Shown here: in pieces, positions 26,974-36,665 of the stretch
How the letters are laid out: every line of letters starts with the position of its first letter
Position numbering within the stretch: the first letter of the stretch is position 1
NCBI GenBank assembly: GCA_029098165.1
Contig: JAQXNU010000167.1
Coordinates: 1-49,763 of the forward strand
Source of the DNA: Clostridiales bacterium
GTDB taxonomy: Bacteria > Bacillota > Clostridia > Lachnospirales > Lachnospiraceae
Length of the DNA: 49,763 bases
Direction of reading: 5' to 3'
Program-made: the position numbers and the translations under genes
Notes under the pieces: model-generated
What the model was told of the DNA's origin: nothing
Database searches by the model: none
What the model saw: the letters and a program-made list of their open reading frames with translations, nothing else

Positions 26974-27476
26974 TGTTATACAAGTTAATCGTTCTTTACA
27001 TTCTGGATAAAGTTGATTTTCCATTGACAAACGGTCAATTAACGAACTTCATCTTAGAGAAAGAATACACCAATTACTTTAATATTCAACAGGCAATCTC
27101 TGAGCTTATAGATGATGATTACATCAGTTCGGAAACAATCCGTAACAGTTCCTTATACCAGATTAATGAATCTGGCAAAGAAACACTATCTTTCTTCAGC
27201 CAGAATATCTCACAGGCAATTCGCGACGATATCGATGCATATCTGAAAGAACATAAATACAGTCTTCGTAATGAAGTATCCACACTTGCTGATTATTTTG
27301 AAAACAAAAAAGATGAATATATCGCAAGACTTCGTGTTATGGAAGGCGACAGTGCAATCATTGAGTTAAAGCTCTCCGTTCCAACCGAACGTGAAGCAAA
27401 CCTCATATGTAACAACTGGAGATCCAAGAGTTCTGATATCTATGCATATGTCATATCTTCACTAATTGCAGACTAA
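26955..27476 (+). CDS. DUF4364-family protein, probable winged helix
   Basis: 173 residues, starting at ATG 26955 within the end of the radical SAM gene, with AAAGGAG upstream. The N-terminal 75 residues (LYKLIVLYILDKVDFPLTNGQLTNFILEKEYTNYFNIQQAISELIDDDYI) read like a winged helix-turn-helix. The C-terminal half (YSLRNEVSTLADYFENKKDEYIARLRVMEGD) is the DUF4364 pattern I recall from clostridia. Perhaps a transcription factor; targets unknown. The gap of 236 nt after it is almost filled by a large palindrome. Confidence 0.8.
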   Translation: MQAETLMLYKLIVLYILDKVDFPLTNGQLTNFILEKEYTNYFNIQQAISELIDDDYISSETIRNSSLYQINESGKETLSFFSQNISQAIRDDIDAYLKEHKYSLRNEVSTLADYFENKKDEYIARLRVMEGDSAIIELKLSVPTEREANLICNNWRSKSSDIYAYVISSLIAD

Positions 27477-27498
27477 AGAGAAAATAAATTAAATCAAA

Positions 27499-27694
27499 GG
27501 ATATTACAAAAATGAATTGTGAAAATGAAAGGATTTCCTAAATGTATTCTATTTGTCGTTACTGTTCACAAAATTGTGTGATGGCCGCATACACTGTTCT
27601 TGTGTATGTGGAAATCATACAACTTTGTGAACTGTAGAGACAACGAGAATACATTGGAAACCTTTCATTGTAGAAATTCATTTTAGGAATATCC
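27499..27694. repeat. 196-bp imperfect palindrome between DUF4364 and HIT genes
   Basis: The left half pairs with the right half along its whole length. The outer ends are GGATATT (27499-27505) and AATATCC (27688-27694). Then AAAATGAATT pairs with AATTCATTTT, AATGAAAGG with CCTTTCATT, ATGTATTCT with AGAATACAT, CTGTTCACAAA with TTTGTGAACTGT, and an inner hairpin CGCATACAC-7-GTGTATGTG. About 75-80 percent of positions pair by eye. It is unrelated in sequence to the GGCTGTGAAAAAACAGC repeats. There is no ORF, no clear target-site duplication and no T-run. Confidence 0.8.
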
Positions 27695-27712
27695 TACATA
27701 GGAGGACTAATC

Positions 27713-28132
27713 ATGTTTGACCCAAATTGTTCCTATTGTGCAGAAGGTGAACTCGTAGCCAAATTCGGTATTAAGATCTGCGAGCTTCCAGCAAGTAAAG
27801 TTTACTTATTTAAAGAACAGAGCCATAAAGGCAGATGTATCGTTACAAGCAAATATCATGTCAGCGAAATGATTGCTCTAACAGAAGAAGAACGTAATGC
27901 GTTCTTTGCAGATGTGAATAAGGTTGCCAAAGCAATCCATGAGGCATTCCACCCGGATAAAGTAAACTATGGTGCTTATGGCGATACCGGTTGCCATCTT
28001 CATTTTCATCTTGTACCAAAGTATAAAGATGGTTTTGAGTGGGGCGGGACATTTGCTATGGATCCAAAACAGATCACGCTTACGGATGCTGAGTACGATG
28101 TCTTAATCACAGAACTAAAAAAATATTTATAG
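27713..28132 (+). CDS. HIT-family nucleotide-binding protein
   Basis: 139 residues. The histidine triad is HLHFHLVPK with H95, H97 and H99, the catalytic motif of nucleotide hydrolases/transferases such as Hint. An N-terminal C6-x2-C9 pair may bind zinc. GRCIVTSKYHVSEM is the usual conserved strand-helix before the triad. ATG 27713 has TAGGAGG upstream, right at the edge of the 196-bp palindrome, so its mRNA leader could be extensively double-stranded. It is convergent with ysxC; repeat copy D lies between them. Confidence 0.92.
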   Translation: MFDPNCSYCAEGELVAKFGIKICELPASKVYLFKEQSHKGRCIVTSKYHVSEMIALTEEERNAFFADVNKVAKAIHEAFHPDKVNYGAYGDTGCHLHFHLVPKYKDGFEWGGTFAMDPKQITLTDAEYDVLITELKKYL

Positions 28133-28143
28133 TGTTTTTATAG

Positions 28144-28310
28144 AAAAAGGGCTGTGAAAAAAACAGCAAAAAAGCAACGAGGGTAGAGACGGGGAATCAT
28201 ATTAAGAATTTGGCTTAGTCCGGCCGGTAGGGAAAGGTAGCCAAATTTTTAATATGATTCTCCGTCTCTTATGCTCATCTCTTTTGTTGTTTTTTCACAG
28301 CCCCATTTTT
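28144..28310. repeat. Nested palindromic repeat, copy D
   Basis: The outer arms AAAGGGCTGTGAAAAAAACA and TGTTTTTTCACAGCCC are complementary. The spacer arms are partly paired (AGAGACGG with CCGTCTCT). The inner stem is AATCATATTAAGAATTTGGCT with its near-complement, and the apical sequence is forward-oriented (GTCCGGCCGGTAGGGAAAGG). It lies between the convergent HIT and ysxC genes and can terminate both. Confidence 0.87.
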
Positions 28311-28318
28311 CATAGTGA

Positions 28319-28963
28319 TTATTCAGTCACCTGATCGGATGCTTCTTCTGCGCCGATTTCTTCAGAAACTGGCTCCTCTTTCACCATCTTCTCCATAATA
28401 CAGGACCAGATTTCGTCACGGCCATCCTTGGTTTGAGCCGAGAAAGGAATGATCCTTGTCTGAGCACTCGCCTGCAATCCCTGTCGAATAAGCTTTATCT
28501 GTTTATCTCTCTGACTACGATTGATCTTATCTAACTTTGTTGCAATGACAACCGGTTCAAATCCATGATGAACAATCCACTGATACATGTCCTTATCGTT
28601 TACCGATGGCTCATGTCGGATATCCACTAAAAGAAAAATCAGTTTTAACTGCTTGCTCTTCTTTAAATAACGTTCAATCATCATCCCCCATTTTGCTTTC
28701 ATCTCCTTAGATACTTTTGCGTATCCATACCCAGGAAGATCAACAAAATAAAGGACGTTATTGATACGATAAAAATTAATCGTCTGAGTTTTACCAGGCT
28801 GTGATGATGTTCTGGCAAAAGATTTACGATTCATAAGAGAATTGATCAAAGATGACTTACCAACGTTTGATTTTCCGGCAAATGCGAATTCTTCCATCAG
28901 ATTCTCTGGTAATTTACTTGTAATTCCACATACGGTTTCAAGTTCTACATGATTAACGTTCAT
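28319..28963 (-). CDS. ysxC: Ribosome biogenesis GTPase YsxC/EngB
   Basis: Essential GTPase for late 50S assembly. 214 residues, start ATG 28963 (MNVNHVELETV) after GGAG. The G motifs are in order: G1 GKSNVGKSS (about 30-38), G3 DLPGYGYA, G4 TKLD and G5 FSAQT. The C-terminal 25 residues are acidic (VKEEPVSEEIGAEEASD), beyond the usual end near 195. It follows lon in the conserved lon-ysxC pair. A GC-rich hairpin GTCCGC-4-GCGGAC (28982-28997) lies in the short gap after lon. Confidence 0.95.
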   Translation of the reverse strand: MNVNHVELETVCGITSKLPENLMEEFAFAGKSNVGKSSLINSLMNRKSFARTSSQPGKTQTINFYRINNVLYFVDLPGYGYAKVSKEMKAKWGMMIERYLKKSKQLKLIFLLVDIRHEPSVNDKDMYQWIVHHGFEPVVIATKLDKINRSQRDKQIKLIRQGLQASAQTRIIPFSAQTKDGRDEIWSCIMEKMVKEEPVSEEIGAEEASDQVTE

Positions 28964-29010
28964 TATATTTAACTCCAATCCGTCCGCGAGGGCGGACTTT
29001 CAACGATCGT

Positions 29011-31329
29011 TTATTTACACATTGCGTGTTTCAACACATCTTTCATTGTTTCCACACAAACAACACTTAAACCATCTGTTACTTCTTTTTCTATTTCTTC
29101 ATAATCTGCTTTGTTCTGTGCTGGGATTAAAACCATCTGGATACCTGCAAGTTTTGCAGCAAGTAATTTTTCTTTTAGCCCACCGATTGGCAATACATGA
29201 CCTCTTAATGTAATCTCACCCGTCATTGCAACCTCAGCACGAACTTTCTCATTTAGTATCGCAGAAAGTACAGCTGTAGCCATCGTAATACCTGCTGAAG
29301 GGCCATCTTTTGGCGTTGCACCCTCTGGAATATGAATGTGAATATCATGTTTTTCAAAGTAATCGTCTTCAATTCCATACTCAGGTCCAATGGAGCGAAT
29401 GTAGCTGATTCCGGTCTGCGCAGACTCTTTCATAACGTCTCCAAGCTGTCCAGTCAGCAAAATATTCCCTTTCCCTGGCATTGTATTTACTTCAATCTGA
29501 AGTGTTGTTCCACCAACACTTGTCCAAGCTAAACCTCTTACAATACCTACTTCTGGTTTTTTATTTGCAAGATCTCTCTGATACTTCTCATTTCCAAGAA
29601 AATCCTTCAAATTCTTGTCGCTTACACGTACCTTTTTAAGCTCCTCGTTTTCTAATAACTGCCTAGCAGTCTTTCGACAGATTTCACCCAAACGACGTTC
29701 CAGCGTACGAACACCAGCTTCTCTTGTGTATCCTTGAATGATTCTATCCATTGCCTTGTCCGAAATACTTAACTGACTCTTAGTTAAACCATTCTTTTTC
29801 AGCTGTTTTGCGAATAAATGATTTTTTGCAATATGGAATTTTTCCACTTCCGTATAAGAATTGATCTCAATGATCTCCATACGGTCAAGCAATGGTCTTG
29901 GGATCGTCTGAGTCGTATTTGCTGTCGCGATAAATAATACCTCACTCAGATCCACAGGAATTTCAACATAGTGATCTACAAAGTGCTCATTTTGCTCAGA
30001 ATCTAAAACTTCAAGCAAGGCAGACGCAGTGTCGCCTTTTTGATCGGAACCAACCTTATCAATCTCATCTAAAAGCATAAGTGGATTCTTAACTTTTGCT
30101 TGCTTTAAACCAGTGATTATACGTCCTGGCAATGCACCAACATAAGTTCTTCGATGTCCACGGATTTCTGCCTCATCACGAACACCACCAAGGCAGATTC
30201 GTACATATTCTTTTCCTAATGATTTTGCAATCGAGCGAGCAATGGAAGTTTTACCTGTTCCAGGAGGTCCTACAAGACAGATGATCGGACTATCTCCCTT
30301 CTCTGTTATCTGACGAACCGCTAAGAATTCCAAAATACGCTCTTTTACTTTTGTGAGCCCATAATGTTCTGTATTTAATACCTTATTTGCGAAATGAATA
30401 TCTTTGATATCTTCACTCTTCTTATCCCAAGGTAACTCTAGAAGTGTTTCCACATATCCTCTTGCAACAGCACCTTCAGAACTACTGCTAGCCACACTTG
30501 CAAATCGTTCAATCTCTTTTTCTATTTTTTCTTTTGTTTCATCAGAAGCTATTAATTGACTTAATTTTTCTCGATACTGTTCTACATCGGAGGCAGTATT
30601 TGTTTCACCAAGTTCTTCTCGGATTACTTTTAACTGCTCTCTCATTATGTAGTCTTTCTGATTTTTATCGACTTTATCTTTAACTTTGTTCTGCATTTCC
30701 TTTTTAATTCGAATGATTTCAATCTCATTTGCAAGGATTGCAGCCAATTGTTCATATCGTTCTACAAAATCTTCACAGCGTAATAGTTTTTGTTTATCTT
30801 CCAACGTCATTGGAATGTGAATCATTAACTGTTCCACAATTTTTTCAAGATCTTTTGATGACTTGACTTGTCGAATGATATCCTTATTTAACTTACCATA
30901 TTCAACTTCATAAACATCAAATAAATCACGAAGACCGCGAAGCATCCCTTCTCTTTCGTTCTCAGACAACTCGACTTCTGGTTCTTCTTCAATTGTAACA
31001 TTTGCTTTTAGAAAAGGTTGTTCTGAAACAATCTCCTCTAATTTTGCACGTTCTAGTCCTGTTACTAAAACACGCACTACATTACCTGGAAGCTTAATCA
31101 TCTGCTTAATTTCTGCAATTGTTCCCATTTCATACAAATCGAGTTTTGTTGGTGTCTCAACTTCAGGATCAATCTGTGAAACAAGCATAACCTGCTGGTT
31201 ACTTAACATTGCTTCTTCAATTGCTTCCATACTCATTTTTCTATTAACATCAAAATGAATCAACATTCCGGGCATGACTGCCATATTTCTAAGAGCCACT
31301 ACCGGCAGCAATCTCGTATATTCACTCAT
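29011..31329 (-). CDS. lon: ATP-dependent protease Lon
   Basis: Degrades misfolded and regulatory proteins. 772 residues from the ATG at 31329 ([15 protein letters not shown]), 8 nt after GGGAGG. N-terminal LON substrate domain (about 5-200), coiled coil, AAA+ module with Walker [10 protein letters not shown] and Walker [10 protein letters not shown], sensor [17 protein letters not shown], and a C-terminal Ser-Lys protease domain with S678 in PKDGPSAG and K721 in GGLKEKLL. Downstream of clpX but separated by a terminator (31402-31440), so it may be only partly co-transcribed. A small hairpin sits just before its ribosome binding site. Confidence 0.96.
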   Translation of the reverse strand: MSEYTRLLPVVALRNMAVMPGMLIHFDVNRKMSMEAIEEAMLSNQQVMLVSQIDPEVETPTKLDLYEMGTIAEIKQMIKLPGNVVRVLVTGLERAKLEEIVSEQPFLKANVTIEEEPEVELSENEREGMLRGLRDLFDVYEVEYGKLNKDIIRQVKSSKDLEKIVEQLMIHIPMTLEDKQKLLRCEDFVERYEQLAAILANEIEIIRIKKEMQNKVKDKVDKNQKDYIMREQLKVIREELGETNTASDVEQYREKLSQLIASDETKEKIEKEIERFASVASSSSEGAVARGYVETLLELPWDKKSEDIKDIHFANKVLNTEHYGLTKVKERILEFLAVRQITEKGDSPIICLVGPPGTGKTSIARSIAKSLGKEYVRICLGGVRDEAEIRGHRRTYVGALPGRIITGLKQAKVKNPLMLLDEIDKVGSDQKGDTASALLEVLDSEQNEHFVDHYVEIPVDLSEVLFIATANTTQTIPRPLLDRMEIIEINSYTEVEKFHIAKNHLFAKQLKKNGLTKSQLSISDKAMDRIIQGYTREAGVRTLERRLGEICRKTARQLLENEELKKVRVSDKNLKDFLGNEKYQRDLANKKPEVGIVRGLAWTSVGGTTLQIEVNTMPGKGNILLTGQLGDVMKESAQTGISYIRSIGPEYGIEDDYFEKHDIHIHIPEGATPKDGPSAGITMATAVLSAILNEKVRAEVAMTGEITLRGHVLPIGGLKEKLLAAKLAGIQMVLIPAQNKADYEEIEKEVTDGLSVVCVETMKDVLKHAMCK

Positions 31330-31346
31330 CACATTTTCCTCCCGTA

Positions 31347-31371
31347 AGCCACACTCCAAACTTATGTGGCT
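31347..31371 (-). promoter_or_regulatory. Hairpin immediately upstream of the lon ribosome binding site
   Basis: AGCCACA (minus strand, 31371-31365) pairs with TGTGGCT (31353-31347) across an 11-nt loop, ending 6 nt before GGGAGG. It could affect mRNA stability or initiation. No CtsR or CIRCE-like site was seen. Confidence 0.35.
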
Positions 31372-31401
31372 ATCTATAAGCCTAACGATTATGATTTAGA
31401 A

Positions 31402-31440
31402 AAAAGTCTGTCAGCATCTTGCTTGCCGGCAGACCTTTTC
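31402..31440 (-). terminator. Terminator after clpX
   Basis: GAAAAGGTCTGCC and GACAGACTTTTTTC (minus strand) form a T-tailed hairpin across the GCAAGCAAGATGCT loop, 34 nt past the clpX stop and upstream of lon. Confidence 0.75.
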
Positions 31441-31473
31441 TTAACATCTAATTAAACAAAATCCTCACCAAAG

Positions 31474-32775
31474 TTATGCAATCTCATTGCTATTTTTCTT
31501 TAACGATTTCTTTTGTATCACTTTTCTTTGCTGACCATTCTCAGCAGTTACCACTTGTGGCTCTTCTGTGCCTTCTGCGGCCTCCTTAGTTACGATGCAT
31601 TTTAGGATGCTTGTATCCGTTGGAATTTTATACATGGAATCCATCATGACAGCTTCCATGATTGCACGTAAACCTCTCGCTCCCGTCTTTCGTTCGAAGG
31701 AACGTTTTGCGATGGCATTCAATGCTTCCTCTGTAAATTCAAGTTCAACACCATCTAACTCAAATAATTTCTTATACTGTTTCACGATGGCATTCTTAGG
31801 CTCTGTTAAAATACGTACTAATGCTTTTTCATCCAGTAAATCCAAAGCAACATTAATTGGCACACGACCAACGAATTCCGGAATCATACCAAACTTCACT
31901 AAATCCTGTGGCAATACTTGACGAAGTAACTCACCAATATTTAAATTCTGACCTTGACTGATCTTGGCATTAAAACCAATCGATTTCTGACCAGTTCTTG
32001 CTTCGATAATCTTCTCTAATCCATCAAATGCTCCACCACAGATAAAGAGAATATTAGTTGTATCGATCTGAATAAATTCTTGATGTGGATGTTTTCTGCC
32101 ACCCTGTGGTGGTACAGAAGCAACCGTACCTTCTAAGATTTTAAGAAGCGCCTGCTGAACACCTTCACCAGATACATCACGAGTGATGGAAGTATTCTCA
32201 GATTTTCTTGTGATCTTATCTATTTCGTCGATATAAATAATACCGTATTGAGCACGTTCAATATCGTAATCTGCTGCCTGAATGATCTTAAGCAGAATAT
32301 TTTCAACATCTTCACCAACATATCCGGCTTCTGTAAGTGCAGTAGCATCAGCAATTGCAAAAGGTACATTTAAAATCTTTGCAAGTGTCTGAGCAACATA
32401 TGTTTTACCTGAACCAGTTGGACCGATCATCAAAATATTACTTTTCTGTAATTCCACATCCAAGTCTTTTTCAGACAATACACGTTTATAGTGATTATAA
32501 ACAGAGACGGATAGTGCTTTCTTAGCTTCTTCCTGTCCAATCACATACTGATCTAAAAACTCTTTAATTTCTACTGGTTTTAATAAGTTAATCCCAGTAT
32601 CGGCTACATCCACATCATCTTCAAATTCTTCTTCGACGATTTCGTAACAAAGTTCAATACATTCATCACAGATATAAACATCATTCGGACCAGCTAAAAG
32701 CTTTCGTACCTGTTCTTGTGGTTTGCCACAGAAAGAACATCTTAATTGCTTTCTATCATCTGTTCTATTTGCCAA
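31474..32775 (-). CDS. clpX: ClpX, ATPase subunit of the ClpXP protease
   Basis: AAA+ unfoldase that feeds ClpP. The zinc-binding domain is at the N terminus ([11 protein letters not shown]...[10 protein letters not shown], four cysteines), then Walker [10 protein letters not shown], Walker [11 protein letters not shown], the pore loop GYVGED, the IGF-type ClpP-binding loop (SIGFNAKI), and the C-terminal small domain. I prefer a TTG start at 32775 (MANRTDDRK), 6 nt after AGAGGTG. The GTG at 32784 is inside that site. The alternative adds three residues. It lies 43 nt downstream of clpP. Confidence 0.94.
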   Translation of the reverse strand: MANRTDDRKQLRCSFCGKPQEQVRKLLAGPNDVYICDECIELCYEIVEEEFEDDVDVADTGINLLKPVEIKEFLDQYVIGQEEAKKALSVSVYNHYKRVLSEKDLDVELQKSNILMIGPTGSGKTYVAQTLAKILNVPFAIADATALTEAGYVGEDVENILLKIIQAADYDIERAQYGIIYIDEIDKITRKSENTSITRDVSGEGVQQALLKILEGTVASVPPQGGRKHPHQEFIQIDTTNILFICGGAFDGLEKIIEARTGQKSIGFNAKISQGQNLNIGELLRQVLPQDLVKFGMIPEFVGRVPINVALDLLDEKALVRILTEPKNAIVKQYKKLFELDGVELEFTEEALNAIAKRSFERKTGARGLRAIMEAVMMDSMYKIPTDTSILKCIVTKEAAEGTEEPQVVTAENGQQRKVIQKKSLKKNSNEIA

Positions 32776-32818
32776 ATCGTTCACCTCTTTTCATGTAACT
32801 AAATCGATCGTTTTTACT

Positions 32819-33403
32819 CTATGGTCTGCTAGTAATTACATTATCAACAAGACCATATTCCTTTGCTTCTTCTGCTGACATGAAGTTATCACGATCCGTA
32901 TCAACTTCAATTACTTCAACAGGCTTTCCTGTATTAGCAGCAAGAATCTCATTTAATTTCTTCTTAGTCTTTAAGATATTCTCAGCCACGATCTTAATGT
33001 CAGAAGCCTGACCTTTCGCACCGCCGCTTGGCTGATGAATCATAATTTCAGCGTTTGGAAGAGCAAATCTCTTGCCTTTTGTACCACCAGCAAGCAAGAA
33101 AGCACCCATACTAGCTGCAAGTCCAATACAAATCGTTGAAACATCACATTTAATGTACTTCATTGTATCGTAGATAGCCATACCTGCGGTTACAGAACCA
33201 CCAGGACTGTTGATATATAAGGAGATATCTTTATTAGGATCTTCTGCTTCTAAAAATAATAACTGAGCTACGATTACACTAGCACTAACATCAGTAACTT
33301 CTTCTCCAAGAAAGATAATTCTGTCTTTTAATAATCTAGAGTAAATATCGTAAGAACGCTCTCCTCTACTTGTCTGCTCGATTACATAAGGTACTAAACT
33401 CAT
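32819..33403 (-). CDS. clpP: ClpP, proteolytic subunit
   Basis: Serine peptidase forming the tetradecameric chamber used by ClpX. 194 residues from the ATG at 33403 ([19 protein letters not shown]); the upstream GTG codons belong to the ribosome binding region. Catalytic triad S98 (GLAASMGAF), H123 ([13 protein letters not shown]) and D172 ([11 protein letters not shown]). Located between tig and clpX as in most Firmicutes. An intrinsic terminator lies between tig and this start, leaving no room for a full separate promoter, so expression may depend on read-through. Confidence 0.96.
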   Translation of the reverse strand: MSLVPYVIEQTSRGERSYDIYSRLLKDRIIFLGEEVTDVSASVIVAQLLFLEAEDPNKDISLYINSPGGSVTAGMAIYDTMKYIKCDVSTICIGLAASMGAFLLAGGTKGKRFALPNAEIMIHQPSGGAKGQASDIKIVAENILKTKKKLNEILAANTGKPVEVIEVDTDRDNFMSAEEAKEYGLVDNVITSRP

Positions 33404-33434
33404 TGTCACCCTCACCTTTCCTTATAGACATAAA

Positions 33435-33457
33435 AGGCTGTTGCAAAGCAACAGCCT
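33435..33457 (-). terminator. Terminator/attenuator between tig and clpP
   Basis: Perfect 10-bp stem AGGCTGTTGC-3-GCAACAGCCT followed by TTTTATG on the minus strand, 8 nt after the tig stop. Confidence 0.85.
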
Positions 33458-33464
33458 ATCATAA

Positions 33465-34751
33465 TTACACTTCTTTTGCTTCGTTTGAAACTAAGTCAAT
33501 TGCTTTCTGAACAGCCATGTCCATAACAATTTGTTCTTTTTCTTTCTCACCGATTAACTCTTTTAATTTTTCAAGTTCCATCTGGTAAGCCTTAGCCATT
33601 CCTTCGAATTCCTTCTCAACATCTTCATCAGAGATTGTGATGTTTTCAGCTTTAACGATAGCTTCTAATACAAGTCTGCTCTGGATACGCTTCATAGCCT
33701 GTGGCTCAAGGTTTTCCATGAACTTGTTTGGATCCATTCCTGTGAAGTGGAAGTACTGCTCTAAAGAAAGACCTTGCATCTTTAATCTTTGAGCGAAATC
33801 TTCTGCCATCTGACGTTTCTGAGCATCTACCATAGCAGCAGGGATATCCATAGTTGCATTTTCAACGATCTTATCAACTACTGCATCTTCTTTAGCTGTT
33901 TGAGCTGCTTTTTCTTTTCTCTCAGTTAATTTCTTCTTGATATCTTCTTTGTACTCAGCGATTGTATCGAAATCAGATACGTCCTGTGCAAAATCGTCAT
34001 CAGCAGCAGGTAATTCTTTTACCTTGATGCTCTTGATGTTAACTTTAAATAAAGCTGGCTTTCCTGCAAGTTCTTTTGCATGGTATTCTTCTGGGAAAGT
34101 AACATTTACTTCAACTTCTTCACCAATGTTTTTACCAATTAACTGATCTTCGAATGTATCGATAAAGGAATGAGAACCGATTACTAAATCATAGTTTTCA
34201 CCTTTACCACCTTCAAAAACAACACCGTCGATAGAACCTTCGAAATCGATTGTTACGATATCTTTATCAGCTACTGCTCTGTCTTCAACGTTGATTGTTC
34301 TGGAGTTTTGTTCTCTTGCTTTATCAAGTTCAGCGTTAACTTCTTCTTCAGTTACTTCAATTGCTTGTTTTTCTACTTCAATACCTTTGTATTCGCCTAA
34401 AGTTACTTCTGGTTTAACAGCAACTTCTGCAGTGAAGATGAATGATTTACCTTTTTCAATTTGAACAACATCAATCTCTGGTCTAGAAACGATTTCAAGA
34501 CCGCTTTCTTTTGCTGCTGCTTCATATGCTTCAGGAATGATTTCGTTCGCTGCATCTTCATAGAATATGCCAACACCATACATTCTTTCGATAATCGCAC
34601 GAGGTGCTTTACCTTTTCTAAAACCTTGTACGTTGATCTTACCTTTGTTTTTCTGGTAAGCCTTTTCAATTGCTTTTTCAAAATCTTCTGCTGTAGCTTC
34701 TATTGTAAGCTTCACCATATTCTTTCCTAAATCTTCCACTTTACAGCTCAT
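33465..34751 (-). CDS. tig: Trigger factor
   Basis: Ribosome-bound chaperone with peptidyl-prolyl isomerase activity. 428 residues. The N-terminal ribosome-binding domain carries the signature GFRKGKAPRAIIERMYG (about 43-59, F-R-K tail). The FKBP-type domain is at about 160-245 (DIVTIDFEGSIDGVVFEGGKGENYDLVIGSHSFI...). The C-terminal helical arms follow. ATG 34751 after AAGGAGG. First gene of the tig-clpP-clpX group. An extended -10 promoter is at 34845-34853, with a leader of about 85 nt. Confidence 0.95.
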   Translation of the reverse strand: MSCKVEDLGKNMVKLTIEATAEDFEKAIEKAYQKNKGKINVQGFRKGKAPRAIIERMYGVGIFYEDAANEIIPEAYEAAAKESGLEIVSRPEIDVVQIEKGKSFIFTAEVAVKPEVTLGEYKGIEVEKQAIEVTEEEVNAELDKAREQNSRTINVEDRAVADKDIVTIDFEGSIDGVVFEGGKGENYDLVIGSHSFIDTFEDQLIGKNIGEEVEVNVTFPEEYHAKELAGKPALFKVNIKSIKVKELPAADDDFAQDVSDFDTIAEYKEDIKKKLTERKEKAAQTAKEDAVVDKIVENATMDIPAAMVDAQKRQMAEDFAQRLKMQGLSLEQYFHFTGMDPNKFMENLEPQAMKRIQSRLVLEAIVKAENITISDEDVEKEFEGMAKAYQMELEKLKELIGEKEKEQIVMDMAVQKAIDLVSNEAKEV

Positions 34752-34844
34752 TTGTTGAGTCCTCCTTAAAATATAGCAAACTTTGCTTTTAGTAATTCAA
34801 AATATTTATCGTCACAAATACTACTCTAATACTGACATTACCCC

Positions 34845-34853
34845 ATTATATCA
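34845..34853 (-). promoter_or_regulatory. Extended -10 promoter of tig
   Basis: TGATATAAT on the minus strand. The -35 region (TTTGTCC) is weak. Confidence 0.55.
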
Positions 34854-34888
34854 TGCCCTTGGGACAAATGCCACATTTTTTTTTAAGT

Positions 34889-36232
34889 CTAGCAGACATG
34901 CTGTTTATGTTTCATTACTTCTATTACTTGATCTACGTATTTATGACAAATTTCATCACTTTTCGCCTCTACCATAACACGGATTACTGGCTCTGTACCA
35001 CTCTCACGAACAAGTATTCGTCCTTCATCTCCAAGAAGTCTTGCAACCTCTTCCACTGTTGCTGAAACATCTGCATCCTCACGTGCTGCCTTTTTATTGT
35101 GTACACGCACATTTTTCAAAACCTGAGGATAAATAACTAGCTCTTTTGTCAGATCGGATGCTAAGCACTTTCTCTCTAACATTACTTCCATAATTTTTAA
35201 AGAGGTTAAAACACCATCTCCGGTTGTTGCATATTTATTAAAAATAATATGTCCTGACTGCTCACCACCAATAGAATGACCATTCGCAAGCATATTCTCA
35301 TACACATATTTATCGCCAACTGCAGTTTTTACATAATCAATGCCTTTTTGATCTAATGCTTTATATAATCCCAAATTTGACATTATTGTTGTAACCACAG
35401 TATTGTTATTCAATTCACCTTTTTCTTTCATATAGGTACCACATAAATACATAATGGCATCCCCATCCATAATTTCGCCTTTTTCATTGACTGCTAAACA
35501 GCGATCTGCATCACCATCATAAGCAAAACCAATATCCAGGCTATTCTCAACCACGAATTTCTGAAGATTTTGGATGTGAGTAGAACCGCAATCTGTATTG
35601 ATATTAATGCCGTTTGGTTCATTACTAAGTACAAACGTTTTTGCGCCAAGTGCATCAAACACTGCTTTTGCTACCGTTGTTGCTGAACCATTGGCTAAAT
35701 CAAGGCCTACACGAACTTTTGAAAACGAACGTGTTGCCAGTGAAATTAGGTGACCAATATAACGATGTCTTCCGATGGAATAATCCGTTGTCTTGCCAAT
35801 ATGATCTCTTGTTGCAAATGGCAGTTCCTCCGTCTTGCCATCAATATAATCCTCAATCTTCTGTTCAACTTCAGCTTCTAATTTATATCCGTTACCATTA
35901 ATGATTTTTATTCCATTATCATAATAAGGGTTATGGCTTGCAGAAATCATAATACCACAGTCGAAACCTTCACTACGAACAACATAGGAAACACTAGGCG
36001 TAGGTGTTACATGTAATAAATATACATCAGCACCACTTGCTGTTAAACCTGCTGTCAGTGCATTCTCAAACATATAACTCGATCTTCTGGTATCCTTTCC
36101 AATTACAACTTGTGCTCTCTCCTTTTGCCCAAAGTACCAGCCCAAATAACGCCCTACTTTATATGCGTGCTCAACTGTTAAGTTAATATTTGCCTCTCCA
36201 CGAAAGCCATCTGTTCCAAAATACTTACCCAT
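34889..36232 (-). CDS. glmM: Phosphoglucosamine mutase
   Basis: Converts glucosamine-6-phosphate to glucosamine-1-phosphate for UDP-GlcNAc and peptidoglycan. 447 residues. It opens MGKYFGTDGFRGEAN, the active phosphoserine is S99 in MISASHNPYYDNGIK, the metal loop is DGDADRC, the sugar loop is GGEQSGH, and the phosphate-binding loop is RESGTEPVIRVMVE. ATG 36232 follows AAGGAG. It has its own promoter (36322-36350). I see no clear terminator after it. Confidence 0.96.
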   Translation of the reverse strand: MGKYFGTDGFRGEANINLTVEHAYKVGRYLGWYFGQKERAQVVIGKDTRRSSYMFENALTAGLTASGADVYLLHVTPTPSVSYVVRSEGFDCGIMISASHNPYYDNGIKIINGNGYKLEAEVEQKIEDYIDGKTEELPFATRDHIGKTTDYSIGRHRYIGHLISLATRSFSKVRVGLDLANGSATTVAKAVFDALGAKTFVLSNEPNGININTDCGSTHIQNLQKFVVENSLDIGFAYDGDADRCLAVNEKGEIMDGDAIMYLCGTYMKEKGELNNNTVVTTIMSNLGLYKALDQKGIDYVKTAVGDKYVYENMLANGHSIGGEQSGHIIFNKYATTGDGVLTSLKIMEVMLERKCLASDLTKELVIYPQVLKNVRVHNKKAAREDADVSATVEEVARLLGDEGRILVRESGTEPVIRVMVEAKSDEICHKYVDQVIEVMKHKQHVC

Positions 36233-36321
36233 AGCCCAAACTCCTTATAAATGATCAACATATTATTCACGACAAGGAAAAGATCGCGTAGCGGCTTTTT
36301 CTTGCTGACTCATATACATTT

Positions 36322-36350
36322 ATAGTAACACATTTTCCTCATAATGTGAA
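36322..36350 (-). promoter_or_regulatory. Predicted promoter of glmM
   Basis: Minus strand TTCACA (36345-36350), 17 nt, TACTAT (36322-36327). Confidence 0.5.
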
Positions 36351-36370
36351 ACTTTTTCTTATATATCAAA

Positions 36371-36407
36371 GAAAAAGGGTATCGTAATGCTTTACGACAC
36401 CCTTTTC
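36371..36407 (-). terminator. Terminator of the spore protein gene
   Basis: AAAAGGGTGTCGTAA pairs with TTACGATACCCTTTT (one mismatch, 3-4-nt loop), ending in TTTTTC on the minus strand, about 43 nt past the stop. Confidence 0.8.
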
Positions 36408-36449
36408 CTTAATTATTCAAGACAAGTCATACTATAATTATATTTATGA

Positions 36450-36665
36450 CTATTTACCAGACATAGCTTCTTCTTGTTTTTTGATCATCTGACGAACCAT
36501 CTCGCCACCAACAGAACCATTCTGTGCACTAGTAAGATTTCCATTATAGCCTTGTTTTAAAGGAACACCTAACTCTGATGCAACTTCCATTTTAAAACGA
36601 TCCATAGCTTCTCTAGCTTCTGGAACTTCCATTTGACTAGTACTATTCTGATTGCTATTTGACAT
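36450..36665 (-). CDS. Alpha/beta-type small acid-soluble spore protein
   Basis: 71 residues from the ATG at 36665 (MSNSNQNSTSQ), 7 nt after GGAGGTG; an ATG two codons earlier is too close to that site. DNA-coating protein of the forespore that gives UV and heat resistance. The GPR protease cleavage region is MEVASELGV, and the second family block is GYNGNLTSAQNGSVGGEMVRQMI. This is the direct evidence that the organism sporulates. Expected to be under sigma-G, but I could not find a convincing sigma-G promoter by eye. Confidence 0.95.
   Translation of the reverse strand: MSNSNQNSTSQMEVPEAREAMDRFKMEVASELGVPLKQGYNGNLTSAQNGSVGGEMVRQMIKKQEEAMSGK

Noticed and set aside
31568..31921. Plus-strand open frame opposite clpX
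   Set aside because: Shadow of the highly conserved ClpX frame, no ribosome binding site.
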